Below are positions 26,346-34,770 of a DNA stretch of 64,000 nucleotides, in pieces. Origin of the DNA: Myxococcaceae bacterium (lineage in GTDB: Bacteria > Myxococcota > Myxococcia > Myxococcales > Myxococcaceae); assembly GCA_016793095.1 (NCBI GenBank), contig JAEUJQ010000035.1:186001-250000 (forward strand), read 5' to 3'. Each line of letters opens with the position of its first letter. Positions within the stretch are counted from its first letter, which is position 1. Under the pieces are notes generated by a model, which was given only the letters and a program-made list of their open reading frames with translations, did not search any database and was not told the origin of the DNA. A program made the position numbers and the translations under genes.

Positions 26346-27542
26346 TCACCGGCGGCCGCGGATGATGGTGTAGGCGCTCGCGCCATCGAGCCCGACGAGG
26401 AAGACCTCTCGCTCGTCGGTCGCCCACGCGTCCCGGATGCTGCTGATGGTGTTGGGCGGCGCGGGCGTCGCGGGCCCCCACGCCGCGCCGTTCCACGCCA
26501 TGAAGCGGGTGGAGCCCGAGCCGGCCGCGAGGAACTCGGACGGGCGAAGCGCGAGGACGGTGTTGAGCGTCGAGCCAGCCCCCGGGTTCGGGGGGAGCGA
26601 GGTCCAGGTGGCGGTCTGGTTGTTGCGCCGCGCGACGCGGTAGCCGCTCCCACCTCCGACTGCGAACGCCTCGACGATGACGCCGCCCTGCACCGCCAGC
26701 GCGATCGACTGCCAGGTGGCGGCGGGCTGCCCCATGAGATCGATCGGCTCCGGCGTGGTGGCGCCCCCCTCGTAGCGGACGATGCCCGTGTCGCCGATGA
26801 CGTAGACCTCTCCTGCGGGACCGACCGCGCAGTCCTTCGGAGTGGAGACGCCGAGGTTGTTCGACACCTTCGTCCACGGACCAACGCCGTCGAACTCGTA
26901 GAGCACGCCCGTCGAGGTGTCGCGCACGCCATAGGCGACGACGCGCTCGCCCGAACCGCAGAGCCCCCGAAAGGAGTCGGTGGAGGCGGTCGCGCTCATC
27001 ACGGTGGTGAACGCGCCCGCCGTGGAGCAGTCGGCGGCCAGGCAGTGCGCCGCGGTGCGACCCTGCGCGACGGCGTACACCTTGCCCGATGACGAGACGA
27101 AGAGATCGGTGAGGCCGCTCAGGACGAAGGCCGTCAGCTCGGTGAACGGTCCGCCGGTCGAGCGATAGAGCTTGCCGCTGTCCATGCCCACCCACGCCTC
27201 GCCGGGACGCGCGGCTACGGTCACGGCCCAGGTGAGCGAGCCCGGCGCCGGCTGCGCGACGAGGTTCGACCAGGTGAAGGAGCCCAGGCCTGCGTCGGCG
27301 GTGCCCCCTGCCGTTCCCCCGGCAGCTCCGCCCGCGGTCCCGCCACCCGTCCCGCCGGTGCCACCCGCCGCGCCACCTCCGGTGCCCCCGCTCGCCCCGC
27401 CGGCTGACCCGCCTGCCGCGCCTCCGCCCTGAACGCCTCCCGCAGCGCCACCCGCCCCTCCGCCCGTCCCGGCGTCCGGCAGCAACGGCGTCAGGGGCCC
27501 GCATGCCGACGCCAGGAGAAGGAGCAGCGACGAGATTCGCAT
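26346..27542 (-). CDS. Gly/Ala-repeat lipoprotein, beta-propeller-like; paralogue of the previous gene
   Basis: A 398-aa lipoprotein (lipobox ASAC, Cys14), followed by CGPLTPLLPDAG. The linker (residues ~25-80) is GGAGG/GGTGG-rich and differs from the GGST linker of the paralogue at 25029-26294. The C-terminal domain is clearly homologous: SFTWSNLVAQP, GEAWVGMDSGKLYRSTG, GEVYVIGDTGIVRYEG, DLMGQPAATWQ and the final AYTIIRGRR. The linker therefore evolves separately from the blade domain. No metal-binding or catalytic residues are recognised. It is divergent from the CxxCH lipoprotein gene, 131 nt apart. Confidence 0.82.
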   Translation of the reverse strand: MRISSLLLLLASACGPLTPLLPDAGTGGGAGGAAGGVQGGGAAGGSAGGASGGTGGGAAGGTGGTGGGTAGGAAGGTAGGTADAGLGSFTWSNLVAQPAPGSLTWAVTVAARPGEAWVGMDSGKLYRSTGGPFTELTAFVLSGLTDLFVSSSGKVYAVAQGRTAAHCLAADCSTAGAFTTVMSATASTDSFRGLCGSGERVVAYGVRDTSTGVLYEFDGVGPWTKVSNNLGVSTPKDCAVGPAGEVYVIGDTGIVRYEGGATTPEPIDLMGQPAATWQSIALAVQGGVIVEAFAVGGGSGYRVARRNNQTATWTSLPPNPGAGSTLNTVLALRPSEFLAAGSGSTRFMAWNGAAWGPATPAPPNTISSIRDAWATDEREVFLVGLDGASAYTIIRGRR

Positions 27543-27673
27543 CGGCCCGTCGATAGCCGTGACAAGGCAGGGTCCACAAGCCCCTGACTGGCCGACGGCT
27601 CGATGTGGCCGGTCCGCTTCACGAGAGGTCCACTTCTGGCTATTGAGGTCTCGAGGCCGGCTGGGAGTGGTGC

Positions 27674-28591
27674 ATGTCGAAGTCGCTTTTCGTCGCAGTC
27701 GCGGCAGTCGTCGCGGGAGTGGTGGTCGCCTGTGGAGCGCCCGCGAGCAGCTTCACGCCCTCGACGGAGGACGGCGGCACGGGCACCGGGAGTGCTGGCG
27801 GAGGCGCGGCCACCTTCGATGCCGACGCGGGCCTCAGCGGCCTGCCCTGCGACGTGGCAGCGCTCCTGCGCACGCGCTGCATCTCGTGTCACCGGACGCC
27901 GCTGACGGGTGGCGCGACGATGCCCCTCACCTCGCGCGACGAGCTGCTCGCCATGAGCCCCATCATGGGCACCTACGCCGCGCGCAGCCTCTTCCGCATG
28001 CGAGACACCATGGCGCCCATGCCGCCGGGAAACCTGCCGCCAGCGACCGAGGTCGCCGCCTTCGAGGCCTGGCTCAACGCCGGGGCGCCGGCCGGCTCGT
28101 GCATGGCGCCGGTGGACGCCGGGGTCGTGACGCTCACCTGCGCGTCCAACCGCACCTGGACCGACCGCTACCAGGGCAGCGGCGACATGAACCCGGGCAT
28201 GGCGTGCCGCGCCTGCCACGCCGGACAGAACTTCAACGGGCAGAACCCGGCCGGGCAGTCCGAGCTCGGGCGCCAGTACTGGTTCGGCGGCACCGTGTTC
28301 CCCGGCCCCAACGAGAAGGACGGGTGCCTCGCGGCTCCGCCGGCGGGCGTGTCGGTCGAGATCCTCGACCTCGACGGCGGCGTTCGGCTCACGATGCCGG
28401 TCCGCACCTCCTCGGGGAACTTCTTCAACACCACCATCCGCACGGCGCCGACCTGGCTGCCCTACCGGGCGCGCGTGAGACGCAACGGCGTGGTCGTCTC
28501 GACGATGACGACGCCGCAGATGAGCGGCGACTGCAACCTCTGCCACACCGAACGCGGCGAGCAGGGCGCGCCCGGCCGCATCACCTGGTGA
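27674..28591 (+). CDS. Lipoprotein with three CxxCH motifs (cytochrome-c-like)
   Basis: A 305-aa lipoprotein with lipobox VVAC (Cys20). Three CxxCH heme-attachment motifs occur: CISCH (near residue 69), CRACH (near 179) and CNLCH (near 288). The first sits in a domain reading PCDVAALLRTRCISCHR, then LAMSPIMGTYAARSLFRMRDTMAPMPPG, which is a common myxobacterial Cyt_c-like module (a gallery with conserved PMPP). The middle part, with a GGTVF and VEILD-x-DGG stretch, resembles carboxypeptidase-regulatory-like strands found in such proteins. Heme binding is predicted from motifs only. It precedes the catabolic operon by 76 nt. Confidence 0.78.
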   Translation: MSKSLFVAVAAVVAGVVVACGAPASSFTPSTEDGGTGTGSAGGGAATFDADAGLSGLPCDVAALLRTRCISCHRTPLTGGATMPLTSRDELLAMSPIMGTYAARSLFRMRDTMAPMPPGNLPPATEVAAFEAWLNAGAPAGSCMAPVDAGVVTLTCASNRTWTDRYQGSGDMNPGMACRACHAGQNFNGQNPAGQSELGRQYWFGGTVFPGPNEKDGCLAAPPAGVSVEILDLDGGVRLTMPVRTSSGNFFNTTIRTAPTWLPYRARVRRNGVVVSTMTTPQMSGDCNLCHTERGEQGAPGRITW

Positions 28592-28667
28592 GCTGCTGGC
28601 ACGCAGACGTCGCCTGAGCGTGGGGGCGTGCTAGACGCGGCAGGTCCCTCGACAGGAGCCCCTGCCC

Positions 28668-29414
28668 GTGAAGACCGTCGCCGTCACCGGAGCCGCCCGC
28701 GGCATCGGCCTCGCCATCGCCGAGCGCTTCCTCGACGCCGGCTGGCGGGTCTTCTGCCTCGTGCGCAGCGAGCAGGCGATGGGTGCGCTGACGTCGAAGG
28801 GCGACGCCCGCTTCGTGCCCTTCGACGCGAGCCGCGACGACCAGGTGCTGGCGGCGGCGAAGGCGGTGCTGGGCCAGACGGACACCCTCGACGCGCTGGT
28901 GAACAACGCCGGCGTCGCGCTGTCAGCGCCCTTCGCGAAGACGACGACCGACGACTTCCTGCGCCTGCAGACCGTCAACGTCACCGCGCCCTTCGTGCTG
29001 ACGCGCGAGCTGCTGCCCGCGCTGGTGAAGGCGAAGGGCCGCGTGGTGAACGTGTGCAGCACCGCCGCCCGCAAGGGCTTCAAGTACACCTCTGCCTACT
29101 GCGCCTCGAAGCACGCGCTGCTGGGGCTGACGCGCGCGCTCGCCGTCGAGCTGGCCGGAAAGCAGGTGACGGTGAACGCGGTCTCGCCGGGGTGGACCGA
29201 CACCGACATGCTCGCCCAGAGCGTCGAACGCATCGCGTCGGCCACCAACCGCTCGGCCGCCGAGGCCCGCGCCGCCATCGAGCAGATGAACCCCATGGGC
29301 CGCGCAGTGAAGCCCGCCGAGGTCGCCGCGCTGGTGCACTTCCTCGCCACCGACCAGGCCGCCGCCGCCATCACCGGAGCCGACTACACCATCGACGCGG
29401 GAGAGACCGTCTGA
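28668..29414 (+). CDS. SDR family oxidoreductase (hydroxyacyl-CoA dehydrogenase-like)
   Basis: A 248-aa short-chain dehydrogenase: TGAARGIG (residues 7-14), NNAG near 79-82, Ser131, and catalytic Y144 and K148 (YCASK). The closing DYTIDAGETV is like FabG-type enzymes. The start is GTG 28668 preceded by AGGAG at 8 nt. It is the first gene of a tightly packed series: its stop overlaps the RidA start by one base. The most likely job is oxidation of a 3-hydroxyacyl-CoA intermediate, given the neighbouring hydratase and acyl-CoA dehydrogenase. That is an inference from context. Confidence 0.87.
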   Translation: MKTVAVTGAARGIGLAIAERFLDAGWRVFCLVRSEQAMGALTSKGDARFVPFDASRDDQVLAAAKAVLGQTDTLDALVNNAGVALSAPFAKTTTDDFLRLQTVNVTAPFVLTRELLPALVKAKGRVVNVCSTAARKGFKYTSAYCASKHALLGLTRALAVELAGKQVTVNAVSPGWTDTDMLAQSVERIASATNRSAAEARAAIEQMNPMGRAVKPAEVAALVHFLATDQAAAAITGADYTIDAGETV

Positions 29415-29827
29415 TGCCACACACGTTCATTCACCCCGAGGGCTGGGTCCCTCCGAAGGGCTACGCCAATGGCGTCGTCGCGAAGGGCCGCATGCTCTTC
29501 ACCGGCGGCATCGTGGGCTGGGACAACACGCAGGCGAAGCCCACCTTCCCGCCCACCTTCGAGGCGCAGTTCGAGCAGGCCATCTCGAACGTGCTCACCG
29601 TGGTGCGCACCGCCGGCGGCAAGCCGGAGGACATCGTGCGCATGACCGTCTACGTGACGGACAAGCGCGAGTACCACGCGAGCCTCAAGGCCATCGGCGC
29701 CACCTGGCGCAAGCACCTCGGCAAGCACTATCCGGCGATGGCGCTCGTGCAGGTCGCCGCGCTGGTGGACGAGGGCGCGAAGGTGGAGATCGAGACGACC
29801 GCCGTGCTCGAGGAGGCCACGCCATGA
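29414..29827 (+). CDS. RidA/YjgF family protein
   Basis: A 137-aa member of the RidA family (enamine/imine deaminase or related), which hydrolyses reactive imines. Features are GYANGVVAKGRMLFTGGIVG, the QFEQAISNVLTVVRTAGGKPEDIVRMTVYVTD block and the strand KVEIETTAVL. The family's catalytic Arg region lies in these loops and appears conserved (RMTVYVTD). Overlaps on both sides are 1 and 4 nt (TGATG, ATGA). RidA-like proteins recur in clusters for amino-aromatic acid degradation through CoA thioesters, where a 2-amino-enoyl intermediate has to be deaminated. Confidence 0.87.
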   Translation: MPHTFIHPEGWVPPKGYANGVVAKGRMLFTGGIVGWDNTQAKPTFPPTFEAQFEQAISNVLTVVRTAGGKPEDIVRMTVYVTDKREYHASLKAIGATWRKHLGKHYPAMALVQVAALVDEGAKVEIETTAVLEEATP

Positions 29828-30621
29828 AGCAGCCGACGTCGTTCCGGTTCGAGGTGAAGGACAGCGTGGGCGTCATCACCTTCACGCGCCCCGACACGCT
29901 CAACTCGCTCACCTTCCAGGTGTACCGCGAGCTGACCGACCTCTTCTTCGAGCTCGAGAAGGAAGCCTCGGTGCGCGCCGTCGTCATCACCGGCGAGGGG
30001 CGCGGCTTCTGCTCGGGCGGCGATCAGCACGACATCATCAAGCCGCTCTTCTCGCGCGACATGCCGGGCCTCGTCGACTTCACCCGCATGACGTGCGACC
30101 TGATCCGCAACATGCGGCTGCTCCGGAAGCCCATCGTCGCGGCGCTCAACGGCACGGCGGCGGGCGCAGGGGCCGTCATCGCCCTCGCGTCGGATCTGCG
30201 CGTCGCCAGCGACAAGTCGAAGATCGCCTTCCTCTTCGTGAAGGTGGGGCTCGCGGGCGCCGACATGGGCGCGGCGTACCTGCTGCCCCGCGTGGTGGGG
30301 CTGTCGCGCGCGACCGAGCTGCTGATGCTCGGCGACATCGTCGACGCGCCCACCGCCGAGCGGTTCGGGCTCTTCAACAAGGTGGTGCCGCACGAGCAGT
30401 GCCTGAGCGAGGCGATGGCGCTGGCGACGCGGCTCGCGAAGGGCCCCACGTTCGCGCTCGGAATGACGAAGGAGATCCTCAACACGCAGCTGCACATGGA
30501 CCTGTTCCAGGCCCTCGACAACGAGGCCCGTGCGCAGGCGGTGTGCATGCAGACGCAGGACTTCCGCGAGGCCTACGATGCCTTCTCGAACAAGCGCGCG
30601 CCGAACTTCCAGGGCCGCTGA
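29824..30621 (+). CDS. Enoyl-CoA hydratase/isomerase family protein
   Basis: A 265-aa crotonase-fold enzyme. The oxyanion-hole segments are GEGRGFCSGGDQHD (near 58-71) and NGTAAGAGAVIALASDLRVA (near 110-130), and the C-terminal helix matches the family. Members hydrate or isomerise enoyl-CoAs, and the exact reaction is not readable. The ATG overlaps the RidA stop (ATGA). A downstream frame begins inside its 3' end (30578), giving a 44-nt overlap. Genes on both sides point to beta-oxidation of an aromatic ring-cleavage product. Confidence 0.86.
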   Translation: MKQPTSFRFEVKDSVGVITFTRPDTLNSLTFQVYRELTDLFFELEKEASVRAVVITGEGRGFCSGGDQHDIIKPLFSRDMPGLVDFTRMTCDLIRNMRLLRKPIVAALNGTAAGAGAVIALASDLRVASDKSKIAFLFVKVGLAGADMGAAYLLPRVVGLSRATELLMLGDIVDAPTAERFGLFNKVVPHEQCLSEAMALATRLAKGPTFALGMTKEILNTQLHMDLFQALDNEARAQAVCMQTQDFREAYDAFSNKRAPNFQGR

Positions 30622-31246
30622 GCTCTCGCTCAAGCTGCTCGAGCGGGCGCTCGAGGCCGGCGCCTTCATGCTGCGCCTCACCGAGACGCTGACGCCGTAC
30701 GCGGTGGTGGCGGACTCGAAGGGCGAGCCGTCGCTGGTCGCCATCGACGCGCGCACCGCCGACCCGGACGAGCTCGAGATGCAGCTGGTGGGCGCGCTGA
30801 AGAGGGACGCGGCGGAAGGCCTCATCCTCGGGGCCGCGTGGGCCTACACCATCGACGTCAAGACGCCGGAGTACGAGGGGCCCGCGCTGAAGGCGTACGT
30901 CGACGTTCGCGGCGAGCGGCCGTTCGTCGCCTACACGCCGTATGTGTTCTCGCTCGGCGACCCGGCGCGCCTGGGTGACACCCACCGCCTCGACGCCGAG
31001 GCGAGCGTGCTCTTCCACGAGTCCGTGCAGGCCGCGAGTCCGGGCGCCGCGAAGTCCGCGCGCGCCAGGAAGTCTGCCGGCGCCACGAAGTTGGCCGGCG
31101 CCACGAAGTCTGCCGGCGCCACGAAGCCGGCCCGCGCCACCAAGCCCTCCGGCGGCACGAAGTCCACAGCCGCCACGAAGTCCGCGCGCACGAAGGGCGC
31201 GAAGGCCCCGGCCGCGCGGAAGTCCACGACGAAGCGCTCCCGCTGA
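30578..31246 (+). CDS. Unknown protein with Lys/Ala repeat tail, overlapping the hydratase gene
   Basis: A 222-aa product from ATG 30578, overlapping the 3' end of the enoyl-CoA hydratase gene in another frame. A shorter start at 30668 is possible, but the helix AELSLKLLERALEAGAFML upstream of it looks native. Residues ~15-150 form a mixed alpha/beta domain that I do not recognise (TPYAVVADSKGEPSLVAIDA, ELEMQLVGALKRDAAEGLILGAAWAYTIDV). Residues ~155-222 are KSAGATK-type repeats, strongly basic and histone-H1-like. It is part of the same co-directional cluster, 14 nt before the acyl-CoA dehydrogenase. The 44-nt overlap and tail make the exact start uncertain. Confidence 0.6.
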   Translation: MPSRTSARRTSRAAELSLKLLERALEAGAFMLRLTETLTPYAVVADSKGEPSLVAIDARTADPDELEMQLVGALKRDAAEGLILGAAWAYTIDVKTPEYEGPALKAYVDVRGERPFVAYTPYVFSLGDPARLGDTHRLDAEASVLFHESVQAASPGAAKSARARKSAGATKLAGATKSAGATKPARATKPSGGTKSTAATKSARTKGAKAPAARKSTTKRSR

Positions 31247-31260
31247 CGCGAGACACGCCC

Positions 31261-32388
31261 ATGGCAGCCTCCTTCCTGACCCCTGCCCACCTCGCCCTCA
31301 AGCAGCGCGCCGCCGAGGCCTTCGTCGCCATCGACGCTGACGTGGCGCCCCACGACGACGTCGAGCTGGCCGAGGCCGTCGCGCGGCTGGGCTTCTACCC
31401 GTACCTCGTCCCACAGGCCTACGGCGGCGCGGCGCCCTCCGTCGAGGCGATGTCGGTCTGCGTGCTGCGCGAAGAGCTCGCCTTCCGCAACGCCGCCGCC
31501 GACTCCCTCTTCGCGGTGCAGGGCCTCGGCAGCCACCCGGTGCTGCTCGCCGGCACCGAGGCGCAGAAGCAGGCGCTGCTGACGAAGGTGGCCAGCGGCG
31601 CGGCGCTCTTCGCGTTCGCGCTCACCGAACCCGAGGCGGGCAGTGACGTGGCGGCGCTCTCGACGAGGGCCGAGAAGACCGCGGAAGGCTGGCGGCTCTC
31701 CGGCCACAAGCGCTTCATCTCGAACGCGGGCGTGGCCACGCACTACACGGTGTTCGCGCGGACCGGCGAGGGGTCGAAGGGCCTGTCTGCCTTCGTCGTG
31801 CCCGCCACCGCGACCGGCTTCCGCGTCGCGCGCCGCATGGAGCTGCTCGGCGAACACCCCATCGGCGAGCTCGAGCTGACCGACTGCCTGGTGCCGCACG
31901 ACGCCCTCCTCGGCGACGAGGGGGCCGGCATGAGACTGGCGCTCTCGACGCTCGACGTCTTCCGGAGCACGGTGGGCGCGGCGGCCGTGGGCATGGCGCG
32001 ACGAGCGCTCGAGGAGGCGCTCACGTACGTGAAGGCCCGCAGGCAGTTCGGTGCGCCGCTGGCCGAGCTGTCGGCCGTCCAGGCCCTCCTGGCTGACTGC
32101 GCGGTCGAGCTCGAGGCCTCACGGCTGCTCGTCCACATGGCCGCCACCACGAAGGACCAGGGCCAGGCGCGCGTCACCTACGAGGCCGCCGTCTGCAAGC
32201 TGTTCGCGACCGAGGCGGCCCAGCGCATCATCGACCGCTGCCTCCAGGTGCACGGCGGCAACGGCGTCGTGAAGGGGTTCGCCGTCGAGCGGCTCTACCG
32301 CGACGTGCGGGCGCTGCGCATCTACGAGGGCGCCAGCGAGGTGCAGCGGCTCGTCATCGCGAGGCACCTGCTCGGCGCGAAGGCGTGA
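31261..32388 (+). CDS. Acyl-CoA dehydrogenase
   Basis: A 375-aa FAD-dependent acyl-CoA dehydrogenase. FAD and substrate segments are FALTEPEAGSDVAAL and HKRFISNAGVATHYTVF, with QVHGGNGVVKGFAVERLYRDVRALRIYEG near the C-terminus, where E356 is the predicted catalytic base (YEGASE). It introduces the alpha-beta double bond in an acyl-CoA, passing electrons to ETF. It closes the probable CoA-thioester catabolic series starting at 28668, and overlaps the next GTG by GTGA. Confidence 0.9.
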   Translation: MAASFLTPAHLALKQRAAEAFVAIDADVAPHDDVELAEAVARLGFYPYLVPQAYGGAAPSVEAMSVCVLREELAFRNAAADSLFAVQGLGSHPVLLAGTEAQKQALLTKVASGAALFAFALTEPEAGSDVAALSTRAEKTAEGWRLSGHKRFISNAGVATHYTVFARTGEGSKGLSAFVVPATATGFRVARRMELLGEHPIGELELTDCLVPHDALLGDEGAGMRLALSTLDVFRSTVGAAAVGMARRALEEALTYVKARRQFGAPLAELSAVQALLADCAVELEASRLLVHMAATTKDQGQARVTYEAAVCKLFATEAAQRIIDRCLQVHGGNGVVKGFAVERLYRDVRALRIYEGASEVQRLVIARHLLGAKA

Positions 32389-33428
32389 GCGACCTCGAAG
32401 GGCTCGCCGCGGCGGTGGCCTCGAGCCCCGAGGAGCCAGGGCCGCTCCTCGTCTGGGCCGACGCCCTGCTCGCCCGCGCGGAGCCCCTCGGCGAGTTCAT
32501 CTCGGCGTCGTTCTCGCTGACGAGGGAGACCGAGGCGGGGCGCTTCGTCGAGACCCGCAAGCGGGCAGAGGCGCTGCTGGCGGCGCACCGGCGAAGCTGG
32601 CTGGGCGGCGCGGACGTGGCGGACGAACAGTGGCGGTGGGGCCTGCTGCGGCGGTGCGCCCTGCGCGTCGAGCCCGAGCACCTCTTCCAGGCGCAGATGG
32701 CCTCCGAAGACGCGCCGCTCACCCACCTCACCCTCCTTCTGGACGAGCTCGTGCGACTGCGCAGCTCGCCAGCGGGCCGCTTCCTCGAAGGGGTCGCGCT
32801 GCAGCTGCCGGCCGGGCTTTCGACGCTCGCGCCAGTCGCGGCCGCGGTCGCGCAGACGCCGACAGTCCACGAGCTGGTGCTCTCGGAGCCGTCCGGCGCC
32901 CGCTCCGTGCGCCTCGACGCCTTCCCCACCATCACGCGCTGGCGCCTGCTTGGCGTCCCCCTCCACCCCGCGACGACGCTCCTCCCTTCCCTCGAGCGCC
33001 TCGAGCTGCTCGACGCCCCGCTCTTCCCGGGCGCCGAGGACCTGCTCGCCGCGCCCGCGCCCCACCTGCGAACGCTGGGGCTGGGCGACGAGCGCCTCGA
33101 GGTGGCGCGCCTCCTCACGCGGCTCACCCGGGCGACGCACCCGGCGCTCCGGCGACTCTCCATCACCGACGACCTCGCCGACGACGTGCTGCTCGCCCTC
33201 GCCGACAGCCCCCTCCTCGCGCAGCTCGACACCCTCGAGGTGCAGGGCCCGTTCACCGACGAGGGCCTCCGGGCGGTGAGCGACGCGGCTGCGCGCTTCG
33301 ATCGCCTGCAGCGCGTCTCGTTGGTCGGCGGAGGCGTGTCAGCGAGCGTCAAGAAAACGGCGCTCAAGCGCCTGCCCCGCCTCGAGGTGCTGGGAAGGAA
33401 ACCGCGCGGCTCGTGGACCGGCTGGTAG
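32385..33428 (+). CDS. TIGR02996 / leucine-rich-repeat-like protein
   Basis: A 347-aa protein starting at GTG 32385, which overlaps the preceding stop (GTGA). The N-terminal module PGPLLVWADALLARAEPLGEFI matches TIGR02996, although the usual D-P-x-G-E is changed to E-P-L-G-E. The rest consists of ~25-30-residue leucine-rich units (PSLERLELLDAPLFPGAEDLL, PHLRTLGLGDERLEVARLL, LAQLDTLEVQGPFTDEGLRAV), so a curved solenoid is expected. These proteins are presumed interaction modules. The link to the upstream catabolic genes is only positional. Confidence 0.8.
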   Translation: MSDLEGLAAAVASSPEEPGPLLVWADALLARAEPLGEFISASFSLTRETEAGRFVETRKRAEALLAAHRRSWLGGADVADEQWRWGLLRRCALRVEPEHLFQAQMASEDAPLTHLTLLLDELVRLRSSPAGRFLEGVALQLPAGLSTLAPVAAAVAQTPTVHELVLSEPSGARSVRLDAFPTITRWRLLGVPLHPATTLLPSLERLELLDAPLFPGAEDLLAAPAPHLRTLGLGDERLEVARLLTRLTRATHPALRRLSITDDLADDVLLALADSPLLAQLDTLEVQGPFTDEGLRAVSDAAARFDRLQRVSLVGGGVSASVKKTALKRLPRLEVLGRKPRGSWTGW

Positions 33429-33438
33429 GCTGCTCGTC

Positions 33439-34722
33439 GTGGAGCGGTTCGAACCCTACCCGTCCCTGGCGCTGGCCCTGCTCGTCGGCCTGCTGATCGG
33501 CCTCGAGCGCGAGCACTCGAAGAAGCCTTCCCCCGAAGAGAAGCGCGGCTTCACCGGCGGCGTGCGCACCTACCCGATCTTCGCGCTGCTGGGCGCCACC
33601 AGCGCGCTCATGTTCGAGGCGGTCGGTCCACTCCCGCTCTTCGGCGCGACGCTCGGCCTCATCGTCTTCCTCGGCATCGGCTACTGGCTCGACGCCGCGG
33701 CCGGGCACGTCGGGCTCACCAGCGAGGCGAGCGCCCTGCTCACGTTCTTCCTCGGCGCCCTCTCGACGGCCCACGTGCTCGAGCCGCTCAACCAGCGCAT
33801 CTTCGTCGTGGGCACCATCGCGGTCGCGGCGACCTTCCTGCTCTCGGCGAAGACCGAGCTCCGGCAGTTCTCGGCGCGGCTGTCCCGCGACGACGTCATC
33901 GCCACCGTGAAGTTCCTCATCATCGCGGTCGTGATGCTGCCGGTCCTGCCGAACCAGGCGTTCGGCCCGTACGGCGTGCTCAACCCGTACCGCATCGGCT
34001 TCATGGTGCTGCTGATCGCCGGCATCGGCTTCGTCGGCTACGTGGCGATGCGCCTGTTCGGCCATGGCAAGGGGCTGCTGATCACCGGCGCCATCGGCGG
34101 GCTCGCCTCGTCCACCGCCGTCACCCTCGCGTCCGCCGCGCGCGCCAAGCAGACGCCTGCGCTCGCGAAGGTGAGCGCGCTCGCGGTGCTGATCGCCAGC
34201 ACCATCATGTTCGTGCGCGTGCTCATCACGGTGGCCGCCGTCGAAGCCTCGCTGCTGGGGCGCCTCGCGGTGCCGTTGGGGGCGATGGCGGCCGTCAGCC
34301 TCGTCTCGGTGGCGGTGATGGCGCTGCGTGACCGGTCGCACCGCGCGGAGACGGGTGAGGTCGAGCTCACCAACCCCTTCGAGCTGGGCAAGGCGTTCCA
34401 GTTCGGCGCCTTCTTCGTCTTCATCCTCGTGGTGTCCCGCTGGGCGACGGACACCTTCGGCACCGCGGGCACCTACCTCACGGGCCTGCTCGCCGGCCTC
34501 ACCGACGTCGACGCCATCACCCTGTCCATGTCGAACCTGGTGAAGAGCAACGGCATCGAGAGCGACGTGGCCACCCGCACCATCGTCATCGCGGTGGCGA
34601 GCAACACGGCGGTCAAGGCGGGCATGGCCGTGGTGCTGGGAGGGTGGGCCTTCGGGCGCCGCATCGTCGAGGTGTCGGCCGCGACGCTCGTCATCGGGCT
34701 GGCCCTCGCGGTCTTGCTGTGA
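33439..34722 (+). CDS. MgtC/SapB + DUF4010 membrane protein
   Basis: A 427-aa protein with about 11-12 hydrophobic helices. The N-terminal part shows the MgtC/SapB core (ALLVGLLIGLEREHSKK, then GVRTYPIFALLGATSAL). The C-terminal part is the DUF4010 region (KGLLITGAIGGLASSTAVTLASAARAK, TDVDAITLSMSNLVKSNG, VATRTIVIAVASNTAVKAGMAVVLGGW). Members sit in the inner membrane, and their transport role is unknown. The start is GTG 33439, 10 nt after the preceding stop. There is no sign of the Mg2+ riboswitch or similar upstream. Confidence 0.9.
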   Translation: MERFEPYPSLALALLVGLLIGLEREHSKKPSPEEKRGFTGGVRTYPIFALLGATSALMFEAVGPLPLFGATLGLIVFLGIGYWLDAAAGHVGLTSEASALLTFFLGALSTAHVLEPLNQRIFVVGTIAVAATFLLSAKTELRQFSARLSRDDVIATVKFLIIAVVMLPVLPNQAFGPYGVLNPYRIGFMVLLIAGIGFVGYVAMRLFGHGKGLLITGAIGGLASSTAVTLASAARAKQTPALAKVSALAVLIASTIMFVRVLITVAAVEASLLGRLAVPLGAMAAVSLVSVAVMALRDRSHRAETGEVELTNPFELGKAFQFGAFFVFILVVSRWATDTFGTAGTYLTGLLAGLTDVDAITLSMSNLVKSNGIESDVATRTIVIAVASNTAVKAGMAVVLGGWAFGRRIVEVSAATLVIGLALAVLL

Positions 34723-34770
34723 CGGGCCGCGCGTTGCCGACGCGGGGTGGTTCGGGCTAGCCACTGCCTC

